DNA of 64,000 bases from Karstenula rhodostoma CBS 690.94 (Eukaryota > Ascomycota > Dothideomycetes > Pleosporales > Didymosphaeriaceae), in contig MU001502.1 of NCBI GenBank assembly GCA_010093485.1, positions 1,074,057-1,138,056 on the forward strand. The letters are read 5' to 3'. A program made the translations under genes and the position numbers. Below are positions 32,989 to 43,658 of this stretch, in pieces (the stretch's first letter is position 1; every line of letters begins with the position of its first letter). The notes beneath the pieces are model-generated. The model had not been told where the DNA came from and made no database searches. It saw only the letters and a program-made list of their open reading frames with translations.

Positions 32989-33381
32989 CTACCCCACCAC
33001 CCCAGCCATCAAAACCCCCACCAACCCCATACCCATCCCATACCCCCAATGATTCCACTCCCCCTCCCCCGTGAACCCTCCAACAACCCACCCATCCACC
33101 GCCGCACACCCGCTCCCAAGAACCAGCAACACGCCCGCAACCTTCCTATTACCCAGCCACGTAGCCGCCAAGATACTCGCACCAACAAACAGGTCCTTTG
33201 CCCCGAAGAGAATCATAATGGCGTCCATGATTTCCGCATCTCGGGGTGTTGTCGGGGCGGGAAGGCCGATGGTTGGGTATGCGGCGCGCGGGTAGAGGGT
33301 GTAGGCGGTGCCGAAGCCGAGGAAAATGGTGCCGAAGAGGGTGGCGAGGAGGCCGAGGATTGGGGAGGTGGAGAGAGGCAT
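32989..33381 (-). CDS. DUF4267 four-helix membrane protein
   Basis: A single exon of 130 aa from the ATG at 33381-33379. Four hydrophobic segments are visible at about residues 6-28, 48-69, 78-99 and 108-130. PRDAEIMDAIMILFGAKDLF between the first two helices is the family's conserved loop. DUF4267 proteins are small integral membrane proteins with no established function, common in filamentous fungi and often near metabolic genes. The same frame stays open for another 195 codons upstream, but that part has no domain-like pattern and the internal ATG begins exactly at the first helix. Confidence 0.75.
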   Translation of the reverse strand: MPLSTSPILGLLATLFGTIFLGFGTAYTLYPRAAYPTIGLPAPTTPRDAEIMDAIMILFGAKDLFVGASILAATWLGNRKVAGVLLVLGSGCAAVDGWVVGGFTGEGEWNHWGYGMGMGLVGVLMAGVVG

Positions 33382-33962
33382 GGTGGGGGTGAGGGGACAC
33401 TTGAGTGTAGATTTGGTTTTGGAGGGTATGAGAACAAAAAACAGCTTTTGGTTGGGTGGAGTCTGTAGTGGTGAAAAGATGCACTGTTGATGTGATGCTA
33501 TCTTCAACCAAGAGCGATACAACCCCCGCTTTTGTACTATGCATTTGGGCGCGGCTGGGCGCGAAAACACCTGACCCCGCGTCGACCCCAACGCGAGGCT
33601 TGCACTGCCCGCTACGTTTGCGGCATAGCGCTTATGCCCAAGACCTGAAAGAGGACATACAACGCAAGCAGTGAGGGCGCAAGGGCGAGGGTTGCACGTT
33701 CCCAGGTGCGCCGAGTATTCCTGCGAGGTCGTGGAGAGCAAACGACAAGGGCGCAGAGGCGCTCGATGCGGGATCTCCTTACTGTTGCACAGGATTTCGT
33801 GCGGGACTTCCCATATGGACATGCTTTCTTCTGGCTCGTTGGTTCTATCTACATAATGGTCGCCTTCAATCCTGCCACTTATGTCTTCATACATCATCAT
33901 CAGCGGTGCACCCGTGAACCTCTTCCTTTCGATACGTTCCGTTCGTATCGGATCAAATGGGC
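33382..33962. other. Intergenic region between DUF4267 and glucosidase I genes
   Basis: This holds the 5' flank of the DUF4267 gene and the 3' flank of the GH63 gene. No additional gene or repeat was seen. Confidence 0.4.
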
Positions 33963-36524
33963 TCACAACTCGTCCTTCGTCCTGCCGCCTTCAAGGTCGG
34001 GCATGCTCATGATCTTCACCACCAAGCTCGTCCATCCCGTGAAGTGCTGCGTGCGTTGTCCCTTGCCCGTCTCAGGATTGTATTGTTCCCAGGCAAAACC
34101 TGTCTCTTTCCAGCTCTCATATACAGTCCTGACTAGGTTCTTGCGGAGGTCGGTGTACAGCTGCTTTGCCTTTGCCTGCTGAGGGCCCTTCTGCTGCGCA
34201 ATGTTCTGAGTAGTTGTTAGCTGGTCCATATAGTGTTTTGACATGTGAGTGAAACTTACCAGTAATTGCTGGACGGCGAGGTAATTCATGTTCATCCAGA
34301 TAGGACCGCGCCAGTAGTCTTCCTCGGTGTGGTAGAACTCGCTGCTCTTGCTCAAACTTCGCAGCCCATGTTCGCTCCAGAGCTGCTCCTCGTCACCGAT
34401 CAGATCGAGGATGGCGCCCAGCTTGGGACTGTCTTTGTCCACGAGGCCAGTCAGGAATGGGAATAATGAGATATATCCCTTATAGCAGACAAGTTTGTTC
34501 TCCTCATAGTCATCGATGGTAGCGTCACAATATGCTTTTTGCTTTGCGGACCAGTGTAGGTCATCCAGATTCTTAATAATGGCTTCTTCAAACTTCAGGA
34601 ATTGGGCGGCGTCATCGGTCTCGTCGAGGTACACAGCGATACGGCGGATAGACTTCGTCATCATGCCAACCCAGCTGAGAAGGTCAAGATGAAGCTCCCC
34701 AGGGTGCGGCGGTTGTGCACGCGGGTAATCGTCAAGGCCAGAGGTCAGAATATGCCGAGGGGTGCGACCGCGCCATCGGTAACCTTCTTTGGTGGAGAAA
34801 GCCTCCCGCTCGTAGCTCTTTATATCGCCAGCTTGTGTCTTGCGGAACCAGAAGTACTGTCGCTTCAGAAGCGGATAGAGTTTGCGCAGATACTCCAGGG
34901 CAGCTTCGCGATTCGCGAGCTGCATGAAGTATGACTTCTCAGCGAGCACTTTCTCGTTGCTAGTGTCGGCCTTGACGGCGTCCAACTTGTCGAGGAACGA
35001 GGTTATGACCATGAATAGCGTGGGCGGGTTCGCATAGTGGGGATACTGCACCTGGAACTCCTCCGGAACCTTGCTGCGAGCTTCGGCACCTAGAATTTGC
35101 TCGCGCGCAATCCAGCCCTCTTCGTCCATCAAGTTGAACCAGCTCTTGATGATGTCAAGAGTGAGGTCAACATCCCAGTCAATCACGGGAAGGAGGTGGA
35201 AACCTTCGTCCCAGAGGAAGCCGCGTGGGAAGAATGGCCGCGATGGAATGCTAGTGAACAGCTCAGACGGAGCCTCGAGCTGCGCTGCGTTGCGAGCACG
35301 AGCTTCGGCGGCATCCTCCCAGAAGCCCTCATTGTCCTCCTCGTAAGCGGGATCGTCGGAACGGTCAACACGAGAGTCGCCGTAGAAGTATCCGATACCA
35401 CCGATCAAGTTAGAGAATAGAGACTTGGAGAACTCCTCATAGCGCTCCTTGACGAACGGCGTCTGCGGCTTGAATATATCGGTAAAGCGAGTGGAGAATC
35501 CGGACGTGACAGAGCTGATCTGTACCGTGAGATCCTCAGAAGTGATAGCTTTGGGCGCAGATGCGGACGAGAACAAGATGTCGAATTCGAAGGCGCCTTC
35601 GAAAACTTTCTGAACCAAGTGGACATTGCCGTGTCCGGGCTGGTGTCTAATGGTATACACCTGGGCCGGTGGAGGAGGGTTCTCCTCTCCATACTTGGGC
35701 AAAAGCTGATCGATCTCGGCTTTCAGTTGGGCGAAGAGCACCTGCTTAGCCTGCCATAGCGCCTCTGGTGGGATCTGCGAGCTCGCTACAAGTGTTCGAT
35801 CCAACGGCTTGTCCTGGAAGCTCGGATGGTTCGACTGTGGGTGATCTCCCTTGCCTTTTGTAATTTTTACCTCAAACTCGCCGAGCTCGGGTGTCATGCC
35901 CTTAAGCAGCACATCACCCTCAGCACCGGTCTCTTCTACGTCTCCCTCTGCTACGAGAGACCCCAGGCCTTCCAGCGTGTTGTACCAGACGACGGTTGTC
36001 TTCAATTCCGGAGGCGCATCGGCGCGAGGCGTCCCTTTGATTCTGGCTCCCCAGCTGCCGCCATGTTGGCCGCCAGGAAACTTTATGAACTCTGTAGTGA
36101 CGTCGATGTGGTTCGCGGGGTCGTGGATGGTCTGGCGACCACCAGTGCGTACATCGTATTCGTCCCACCCATAGCCGTCAAGCTCGTGCTGCTCGCAGGT
36201 GTGCCGGATAGCTGCGATTCTACGTTAACAACACCATGGAAAGAGTGCAATGGCTAGCTTAGTGGCCAAGAAACGGAGCTACTACTTACTATGCTGCACC
36301 GTATGGTCCTCCACCTTGGTCCACATCAGACCACCCATCAAGCTCTTTGGTATCCTGGGCCGTACTCCGAAGTACAGGTTTGGTCTGTAAGGACCCCACA
36401 GCAAGCTATCGTTGCTCGCCTTTTCGATCTCAGCGACCTGCGCACCGACCAGAGACAATTGGGCAGAGAGAACAAATGTCAGCGCCCGCAATGGGCTGCT
36501 TGTCCATCTGGAATTGCGCGCCAT
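33963..36524 (-). CDS. CWH41: Mannosyl-oligosaccharide glucosidase (ER glucosidase I, GH63)
   Basis: Exons on the minus strand are 36290..36524, 34260..36211 and 33963..34205, giving 809 aa. The enzyme trims the outermost alpha-1,2-glucose from the Glc3Man9GlcNAc2 glycan in the ER lumen. A hydrophobic segment at about residues 12-28 serves as signal anchor. Family blocks are LLWGPYRPNLYFGVRPR, RHTCEQHELDGYGWDEYDVR across the first junction, GGIGYFYGDSRVD, FFPRGFLWDEGFHLL with the catalytic acid, and EEDYWRGPIWMNMNYLA. Introns are 78 and 54 nt. The second is a multiple of three without a stop, so retention would add 18 residues after VQQLL. The start MARNSRW is preferred over an in-frame ATG 31 codons upstream because it begins at the anchor. 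Confidence 0.95.
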
Positions 36525-37242
36525 GTTGCTTTGTCGCGGCGCGTGTTCGTGGTAGACGACGAGCTGGTGTGGGGTTTTGGACACATTGATGTCTCGCTTG
36601 CACTTGCCGCGCGGCATGGGGACCTCGGAGGTGCCACACTGTGGCGCAGGGACCGCATTTGTGTAAAGCAGCCGAGTTTGGACGCAATGCTATAGTAACT
36701 TACACAGGTTAGCCACAGTAAAGAAGAACTGGCCACGCCAAGGTATTCAGGTCTTCACGGTGAAAGGTCATGCCATTTTTGCAACGATATACACGCAGAC
36801 CACATATTCGAGCGATGTCAATTCTCTGTGACCTACTCTATGGTGGAAAAAAGTGCTCGAACTGCCTTAATCGAAAGAACTACACACATTCTTGACGAGC
36901 ACAGAGCCTGACTCAAATTCAGCTACCATATCCTCCAGTGGCTCGTCTCTGATGTCGATTTGTCAGACTATTTAACGTTCGCAAGGTAAAGCAAAGAACG
37001 AAAGAGGCCGTACCGTAGCTTGGGTGCTTCGCTCGTAAACCGGGTATGAAAAGGGTATCTCGCAGCGTATGACGGAATACGCATGTTACACATGGCCTTT
37101 AGGTTTGCAGCTATGCGACCAAAAGGTTGTCCTGCTATTGGTTGTAGCGTCCATCCTGCGGCACCGCTGCGCACTCTGAGTACTGCCCTTGGAGTAATGC
37201 TCTGTGGTGATGCGAAACCTGGCTGATGGTTTGTCTTCTTCC
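36525..37242. other. Intergenic region upstream of glucosidase I
   Basis: 718 bp between the GH63 start and the 3' end of the snRNP gene. No gene or repeat recognised. Confidence 0.45.
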
Positions 37243-37893
37243 TCAGCCGTGCGACGGCGAGAGCGGCCTGTTGAATCCACCTTGGCGGTTCATGTACTGT
37301 CTTGCCTCCATCTTCTTCTCATTCCTCACGCCGTAGTTTTTGTCATTTCCGGGCACCTTTGTGTTCTTGGTGCTCTTGAAGCGCGCAAATCCCATGACCT
37401 GCGCCATCTCCCATGTGTCATCGTCCATGCCCTCCGGTCGCTGCCGCTGTGGCTGCTCATCCATCTTCACGTCCTCGTCTACTTCTGGACTGGCAGCTGC
37501 GCGCGGGTCGACGGGAGGCTTGGGAGCGCCACCAGAGTCGAAGTCCCGCCTGGGGCCTGAGGGTGCGCCGCGGGGCCCCTTGGGTGGTTCGCGGTTGGAG
37601 CGAGGGTCGCGAGAGTCCCTGTCGTGATCATGTCGTCTGTCGCCGCCGCCGCGGTCGCCATCCCTGCCGCCCCTACCCCTTCGAGCTCTGCCTCTATCGC
37701 CACCACGGCCGGGCGGCGAGCGGTTACGGTAGCCGCCGTGTCGATCTTCACGATCTCGTCGTGGGCTGCGTGAACGATTGCGGCCTTCGGGTGCATTTGC
37801 GCGGTCGCGACCACCGTTTCGCGAGTCTCGGAAGTCGTCTCTGTCTCGGCGGTCGCGGGTCCGATCTCCACCGCCGCGTCTGTCGTCTGCCAT
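37243..37893 (-). CDS. SNRNP27: U4/U6.U5 tri-snRNP 27 kDa protein (SNRNP27-like)
   Basis: A single exon of 216 aa. Residues 1-125 are an Arg/Asp/Gly/Ser-rich RS-like tail (RDRRDRDDFRDSRNGGRDR, RNRSRSPRRDREDRHGG). The C-terminal about 60 residues are the conserved SNRNP27 core: GMDDDTWEMAQVMGFARFKS, then TKVPGNDKNYGVRNEKK, ending QYMNRQGGFNRPLSPSHG. In humans the 27K protein sits near the 5' splice site in the pre-B spliceosome and influences splice-site choice. An intact copy fits an organism with many short introns, including GC-AG introns. The short core and extended RS tail are the usual architecture. Confidence 0.9.
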   Translation of the reverse strand: MADDRRGGGDRTRDRRDRDDFRDSRNGGRDRANAPEGRNRSRSPRRDREDRHGGYRNRSPPGRGGDRGRARRGRGGRDGDRGGGDRRHDHDRDSRDPRSNREPPKGPRGAPSGPRRDFDSGGAPKPPVDPRAAASPEVDEDVKMDEQPQRQRPEGMDDDTWEMAQVMGFARFKSTKNTKVPGNDKNYGVRNEKKMEARQYMNRQGGFNRPLSPSHG

Positions 37894-38667
37894 GGTTTGG
37901 GCGTGTGTGGGGTGGTTGTTGAAGAGGGATCGCAGCCGGCGCGGTTATGCTCAAGAAAGAGAGGGCTGCCAAGTCCCGTTTTCGCGCGGCTAAACCTGCC
38001 CTATTAGGCGCCTTCCACCCTCAACCTCGTCATGTCCAAGGCAGGAAAGGGATCTACAAATAGCTGCCAGAGCAACTGGTAACCCTCCGCTTGTATTTTT
38101 CTGTACCATATGCTGAAATCTCTCTTCCATCCATACAGCTAGCTTCATGCGGGAGCCCTCGCAGCACGCACAGGATCCAGACGGAAGATCATCAACGGGA
38201 CCAAAGCCTCAACTCTGACTCTTCCAATGATTCATTCCGGATTCTATGTAATAGCCAACAACCCCCTTTCCATTCCTGTACTCACCAGATCGACCACAGT
38301 GGACCTGTAATCAACAGTCAGTTAAAGTGAAGTTCATCGAGCTCCCACCCCGAGTCCGATGAGCGCGTCGGAGAGGATGAACAAACCAGTCACTCGTTTA
38401 CACATTCGGTCAAGAAGATACTGTAAAAGCGCACATAATCGAGCAAACACCGCCCAAAGATACCAAAGTCTACAATCATTGTCACATTAAATTGGGAGTA
38501 GTTTACAGGTACCTTATAATTCTCAATGCAATGTACATACTGAATTACAGTAGGAGTTGCACTCCGCAACACGAGGATGTCTGCTCATCTGCAATCTCCA
38601 CATGACTTGACATCCTCCTACTCAGCCCTCATCAGATGATCGCGACTCCGCCTTGTTCTTCCCTTCT
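37894..38667. other. Intergenic region upstream of the snRNP gene
   Basis: This spans the 5' flank of SNRNP27 and the 3' flank of the FG-rich gene, which lie in tandem on the minus strand. The part around 38390-38580 is AT-richer. No gene recognised. Confidence 0.45.
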
Positions 38668-40995
38668 TTACCGCCTACGCTTCGCCCCAGTCGGCTTCAC
38701 AATCTTCCGCACCATACCACCACCCGTCGCACCGCTTTTAGTGGCGCCAGCATTCCCGCCAGATGTACCTTGGAATGCGAACATGTTGTTCCCAGCCCCG
38801 GTGTTGTTTGCTGAATTACCGAACGGGTTGCCAAAGGGGCTTCCGTTGGAAGGCTGAGGCTGTGACTGGCCCCCAAACCCGTTCGGTTGTGCCTGACCAC
38901 CAAAATTGGTGTTGGTATGGAAGCCGGTATTGACAGGTGCTGAAGTATCGGGGGTGAAAGGGACAAAGTTGTTCGTTGGGGCTCCGAAAGCACCGGCGTT
39001 GTTTGAAGAGTTCGAACCTTCTGCACCAAACATGCCTGTGAATGGCACATTTGATGTTGAATTACTGAATGCAGTACCTGCGTTGGGAAACTGTCCCTGA
39101 GGAGTTCCGGTAGACGCTGCAGCAGCACCACCGAACGCATTGAAGCCTGTGTCGAGAAGTGGAGCTTGAGTTGAAGCTGAAGTCTGGAAGCTGGTTTGTG
39201 GTGTGCGAAAAATGTTGAACCCTGTGTTCGTAGCTGGAACCTGAGTTGATGGTGTCGGGGTACTAGTATTTGATGTATTAGCACCTCCGAAAAGATTGAA
39301 GGTCGACCCTGCCGATGCTCTTAGTCCAACGGTCGGCTGAGAAGGTGCACTGGTAGTGGGTTGAGTTGCACCCGGTGCTCCCCACGCGAAGCCTACTGTG
39401 TTGGTAGACGCGGTTGGCTGTGTCGGAGCTTGGATAGGTGCGCTGGTTGGAGGTTGACCGAATCCACCGAAATGAGGTTGAGATGGTGCACCAACACCAA
39501 ACCCCGACGATGAGAATGGTGGAAGAGTGGTTGTGTTCGGTTCTAAAGACCTTGAAGCTTTCGCGCCGCCAAACTGGTGATTGAACCCATTCGGAACCGC
39601 AGCAGAGTTTTGTGCGTTCGATCCCATCTTCTTTTGCTTCTCCTCTTCCGCAATGCCGGTAAACATGCCCGGTTGCTTTACAACGGCTTTTGCAGTGGTC
39701 TGTGAGGCCGCCTCTGAATCTGCGCGGATGTTTTTCAATACGCGCGCGAAGTCAAACTTGGGACCAGCTGGCAATGCTTTCGTAGTCGAGGGATCTGGCG
39801 CTCCAAATGGCGTCGGAGGCGGTGGAGGCGGGGTGAACACATCAGTAAGCCCCGCCGACTTGAACGCTGGCGCTTTTGTACCTGGAGTGGACGTGATCAA
39901 CGTCGAATTGTCAAACTTGGGCTTCTCGTTTGTGGACGCCTGGACTACATGTTTTGCAACTGCAGGCTCTGATTTGTTCTTCTGGCCGCCAACAGTGTCT
40001 TTCGCCGTGTGGCGGGATGTCTCAGTCTTGGTAGTCTGAGTTACTACAGGCACATTTGTCTTCGTCTCTGGAACAAGAGGGTCCTTGCCCAAGCCGTGAG
40101 TCTTGAAGCGCGACCCTATGGCTTCCGTGAAGTACTTCGGCTCCTTCTCCAGCTCAATCAGGTGGCGGATATCCTGATTCAGCATACCAACCGCATCTAG
40201 GTTCAAGATCTGCCACGCCATCATCTGTACGTACTGGTGGGCAAAAGGCGCAGTGTACGGCTCCGACTGAATACGGCCACTAAACGTGTCCCAGATCCAG
40301 AGCACATCCATGGGTGTGAGCTTAACCTGCTGGAACGAATCCCACAGCTTGGCTTCCAGGTCTTGAGCTTCCTTTTGCATCTCGAAAAACACCAGAACAC
40401 AGTGCATCCTGATCATAGTCACGGGCTTCTTGTCCACAGGCTCGGGAACAGGTATACCTTCTCCCGCGCAGCGCAAGAGGCCGAACACCATCGACTCGAC
40501 GGTCTCCTCGTCCAGACATGATGCCCGTGGCACATAGATCCGGCGGCCCTCAAGGCGCTTCTGGAGTGCTGGGGCTACCTTGAATAACAGATGCGGATCG
40601 AGGCGGTCGGCGATGACGGCGCCGTGGGGAAAACCCTCGCGCTCAACTACGAGCTGGATGTAGCTCTGTTCACGTGTAGCTTGCCTATGCCAGGTAGTGC
40701 GGGAATCGCTCTTGCTGAAGGTAAAGAGCGGTACTGGTGGTGACGGCGTGCGCGAACGCGTCTTCCGTGAATCAGGAACTTGCTCTTCTGTGTTGTCCCC
40801 ATCCTCATTGGTGACTGGGTATGCGATATCTCCACTTGCGACGGACAGTAGGGTTAGTTTTGGTACCTCAGCCATGGCTTTGAGCATGCTAAGTGTGTGA
40901 GGGGCGGTTTGTTTGGGTGGCGTTGAGTGTTGAGAAAGCTGGGCAGGTGCGAATCGGGGCGCGTGGTTGCCCTGGGATTGAGCGACACGGTGCAT
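38668..40995 (-). CDS. FG-repeat protein, nucleoporin-like
   Basis: A single exon of 775 aa if the first ATG (40995) is used; ATGs 36 and 40 codons later (MLKAMAEVPK) are also possible starts. Residues about 100-330 form a mixed alpha/beta region including SYIQLVVEREGFPHGAVIAD, a possible BTB-like or ligand-binding fold that I cannot name. From about residue 390 to the end it is Asn/Thr/Ser/Pro-rich with at least a dozen FG or FGG units (HFGGFGQPP, NLFGGA, NAFGGA, NFGGQ, NGFGGQ, SPFGNPFGN). This composition is that of FG-nucleoporins. The last residues are basic (MVRKIVKPTGAKRRR). Nuclear-pore association is inferred from composition alone. It is divergent from the gene at 41490. Confidence 0.7.
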   Translation of the reverse strand: MHRVAQSQGNHAPRFAPAQLSQHSTPPKQTAPHTLSMLKAMAEVPKLTLLSVASGDIAYPVTNEDGDNTEEQVPDSRKTRSRTPSPPVPLFTFSKSDSRTTWHRQATREQSYIQLVVEREGFPHGAVIADRLDPHLLFKVAPALQKRLEGRRIYVPRASCLDEETVESMVFGLLRCAGEGIPVPEPVDKKPVTMIRMHCVLVFFEMQKEAQDLEAKLWDSFQQVKLTPMDVLWIWDTFSGRIQSEPYTAPFAHQYVQMMAWQILNLDAVGMLNQDIRHLIELEKEPKYFTEAIGSRFKTHGLGKDPLVPETKTNVPVVTQTTKTETSRHTAKDTVGGQKNKSEPAVAKHVVQASTNEKPKFDNSTLITSTPGTKAPAFKSAGLTDVFTPPPPPPTPFGAPDPSTTKALPAGPKFDFARVLKNIRADSEAASQTTAKAVVKQPGMFTGIAEEEKQKKMGSNAQNSAAVPNGFNHQFGGAKASRSLEPNTTTLPPFSSSGFGVGAPSQPHFGGFGQPPTSAPIQAPTQPTASTNTVGFAWGAPGATQPTTSAPSQPTVGLRASAGSTFNLFGGANTSNTSTPTPSTQVPATNTGFNIFRTPQTSFQTSASTQAPLLDTGFNAFGGAAAASTGTPQGQFPNAGTAFSNSTSNVPFTGMFGAEGSNSSNNAGAFGAPTNNFVPFTPDTSAPVNTGFHTNTNFGGQAQPNGFGGQSQPQPSNGSPFGNPFGNSANNTGAGNNMFAFQGTSGGNAGATKSGATGGGMVRKIVKPTGAKRRR

Positions 40996-41489
40996 TTATG
41001 TACAAGCGAGAACGTGGCTTTCTTCGAGGTCTGGCCTGAGCGGGTGGTGAAATTACGTCTCATTCACTCATTTGTACTCCCGCCTGCTCGGCTGTTTCTG
41101 AATGCGCGATCCCAAGCCCTTGAATCTATAGTCTTTCAACGCAACATCTCTTGCAGTCCGGTGACAGCAGGTGCTGAGTCAACCAAGCCCGGTGTTTGCC
41201 GCACCAGGTCAAACGGCTTCAGGTGTTTGCACCGTCGACGCACGTATGACCCGCGTGGGCGTTTCGTGCGCGAGGTCACTCTCGAAGCCGCTCGTCAGCG
41301 TCAGGTACGCTTAGTGTCTGCCTAAACCCATGAGTCAATTGCTAATCATGAACAGGATCCGGCTTTCTGCCTTTTCCGCGAATGTTTGGATACGCCGACG
41401 ACAACCATCACCCGTCTCAGTGCGCCGGGGCTCTACACGCTGTCATCAAAGCCAAATCAGTCTCAATTGAAAACCAAACGAAAGCCGCC
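40996..41489. promoter_or_regulatory. Divergent promoter region between FG-repeat and coiled-coil genes
   Basis: 494 bp between two divergent genes. The bases before 41490 are open in frame back to an ATG at 41382, so part may be coding. No motif is singled out. Confidence 0.35.
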
Positions 41490-43025
41490 ATGTCTTACAT
41501 GCTCCAGTTCCCTCCCTCCCCTCTCCCCAAAACCATCACCTCCCCACCTTTCGTCCTGTTCGGCATCAACGATCTCGACGCCTTCTCCAACCTCCCCACG
41601 AACATCCCCCTCGCTCTTGTCCTCCACTTCGCTCCCATTCTCCGAAAATGGATCCTCCCGCTGCCCGAGGAACTCAGCACATCCGCCATCCGCATGTCCC
41701 TGCGGACGCCCTACATTGGCATCAACATCCTTGCCGACATGGAGCTCGAGGGCCTAGCCTGCATCCTCGCGCGCATGATGCAGATTGCGAACATCAATAT
41801 TCCCACGGGGAACTACGAAATCTTCCAGACGAGGCCGACTCTGCTCGTCAGCATAGCAATCCACAAGGCATGGATGGCGCTGGAGCTGCCACCAAAAGGC
41901 ATTGAGGCCTTGCACATGCACATCCAAACCACACTCATGATTGGCCCCGCCATCACGCTGTTCGAGATCAAAGGCGTGTGGCACAACTTCCCAGTCGATT
42001 CGCCCATCCAGCGCGAGATGGGCCTGAACTTTGTGCGCAACTACATCGACAGACTTTACCCAGCGTCGGAGGTCTCGGCAATACGCCACTGGTACTTGGA
42101 GACGACCGACCGGTGGAGTTTCTTCCGCGAGCTGGAGAAACAGGCTCCTGCGTTCGGAGACGTGCAGAAGGATACGGTGAAAGCGGCGAACGAGCGGAAG
42201 AAGCAGGAGGAATTGTACATCCTGAAGATGTTCAAGGCAGAGAAGGACGCCATAGCTTCGTTGGAGGAGGAGAAAGAAGAGCGGCACAAGGCGCGACGAG
42301 AGCGCAGGGAGAAACGTGAGCGTGATCGCGAGGAGAGGGCCGAAAAGCATAGGATGAACAAGGCGCGTAGCATGAGCTTGGACAGTATGTCGAGTGTCGA
42401 GACCGTCATCTGGAATCCGTTGAGCTCTAAAAAGGAGGAAGAGGACCCCACGACACCTACGATGGCGAACGGCGGCCCAGTTCTGCCGCACTCGAAACCT
42501 ATCGACGGCGCTGCCTTGGCCGACTTGCTTCAAGCCGTGACTATCGAGGACCAGATGCAGAGCGCGGCTTACGAAGCAGATTGGGTCGAGTCCAAGCGGA
42601 GCAAGCTGCTAGAAGCAATTGCAGCCGATAGGCGGAAAGAGGAAAAGTACAAAGCAGGGCGCAAGTCAGTCGATGGACAGTTCAAGAACGATGACGATAA
42701 CGACAACGACGACGACGACTTCCACGAGACGATGGAATACATACCCCCCAATCTCACCAAGCCCAAGCCCAAGCCCAAGCCCAAGAGCGATTCCAACTCC
42801 GCCCCCACAGAGAAGAAAGCAGCAATCGAGAACGGAGGCTCATTCCATCGAACCTTAAAAGAAGAAATAGCATCCATCAACGCCGCTCTCGAAAAGCGCG
42901 CAGCCCAGCGGCACGCGGTACAAGTGGGTGTCACCGCCGCCGCCAGAGAGCTGGACGGAAACATACTGGAAGGCCCCGACGGCCTGGTCTATCTCCAGCC
43001 TGCCGTCTACGAAGGCACGAGCTGA
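41490..43025 (+). CDS. Hypothetical protein with N-terminal globular domain and charged coiled coil
   Basis: A single exon of 511 aa from the ATG at 41490, chosen for its strong context GCCGCCATGTC; an in-frame ATG at 41382 would add 36 residues. The first about 230 residues look folded, including PPFVLFGINDLDAFSNLPTN and LALVLHFAPILRKWILPLP, followed by an RNYIDRLYP segment. About residues 235-300 are a Lys/Glu/Arg coiled coil (EEEKEERHKARRERREKRER). Later come an Asp/Asn run and a KPKPKPKPK repeat encoded by AAGCCC units. It has no signal peptide. Similar proteins seem common in Dothideomycetes but I know no function. Confidence 0.7.
   Translation: MSYMLQFPPSPLPKTITSPPFVLFGINDLDAFSNLPTNIPLALVLHFAPILRKWILPLPEELSTSAIRMSLRTPYIGINILADMELEGLACILARMMQIANINIPTGNYEIFQTRPTLLVSIAIHKAWMALELPPKGIEALHMHIQTTLMIGPAITLFEIKGVWHNFPVDSPIQREMGLNFVRNYIDRLYPASEVSAIRHWYLETTDRWSFFRELEKQAPAFGDVQKDTVKAANERKKQEELYILKMFKAEKDAIASLEEEKEERHKARRERREKRERDREERAEKHRMNKARSMSLDSMSSVETVIWNPLSSKKEEEDPTTPTMANGGPVLPHSKPIDGAALADLLQAVTIEDQMQSAAYEADWVESKRSKLLEAIAADRRKEEKYKAGRKSVDGQFKNDDDNDNDDDDFHETMEYIPPNLTKPKPKPKPKSDSNSAPTEKKAAIENGGSFHRTLKEEIASINAALEKRAAQRHAVQVGVTAAARELDGNILEGPDGLVYLQPAVYEGTS
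42759..42782. repeat. (AAGCCC)4 hexanucleotide repeat, in frame
   Basis: Four AAGCCC units encode a Lys-Pro dipeptide repeat within the coiled-coil protein. Confidence 0.8.
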
Positions 43026-43658
43026 TCCCAGCCGCACTACGACCGTCTGAAGTGGAGACGATCGTGGCGCCGAGCCTTCGGTGGCATGCTTCTCCACACT
43101 GGGGCATCATTGCGGGCCTTTGACGCCGGTACGCTGCTGGGCGCGTCCATCAGGCAGATGTGCGTATGCTTGTTCGTGTTCGATCGTCGCAAGGCAACGA
43201 ATCCATCTTCGGAGCCCAGTCCAGGATCGGCATGATGGAACTGGGGGGAAGGTTTGGTTCTAAAACTGAGTTTCAGCTGTTTCGAATGACCGTGTTCGAA
43301 GACGGGATGAGAGACGACGGGAAGAAAAATTTCGCAAAATGTACGAGATATATTGCAGTCCGCAAAGGACAGATTCATTAACGTCAATGTCAAAGAGTGA
43401 CTATGTGTACATGCTACATGTGAAGTGCTGCGCGTCGCGCCCCAAGCACTAAGATATCAAATGATGCTGAAAATACTTTTCAAATTTGATACTTCGCGCG
43501 CTCGGGCAAGCCGCGTTGCTGAAAAGACTTTTAAACAGTGAAACAGATCGTCAAGGTCTACGAAAGAAAAGGATGAGGGCTAGAAATACAATGCGTGGTC
43601 GTGTACGGTACCGCCACAACGTGCGGTAGTGCTACTGTCGTTGGACGAGGGGGCGTGG
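43026..43658. other. Intergenic 3' regions of two convergent genes
   Basis: The gap between the ends of the coiled-coil gene and the CDF transporter. AT-richer in part (43440-43520). No gene or repeat recognised. Confidence 0.45.

Noticed and set aside
33382..33966. 195-codon in-frame extension of the DUF4267 gene
   Set aside because: It shows no homology-like blocks, and the ATG at the first membrane helix gives the normal family length.
41754..42533. 259-codon minus frame opposite the coiled-coil gene
   Set aside because: It is a shadow of the charged coiled-coil coding sequence in another frame.
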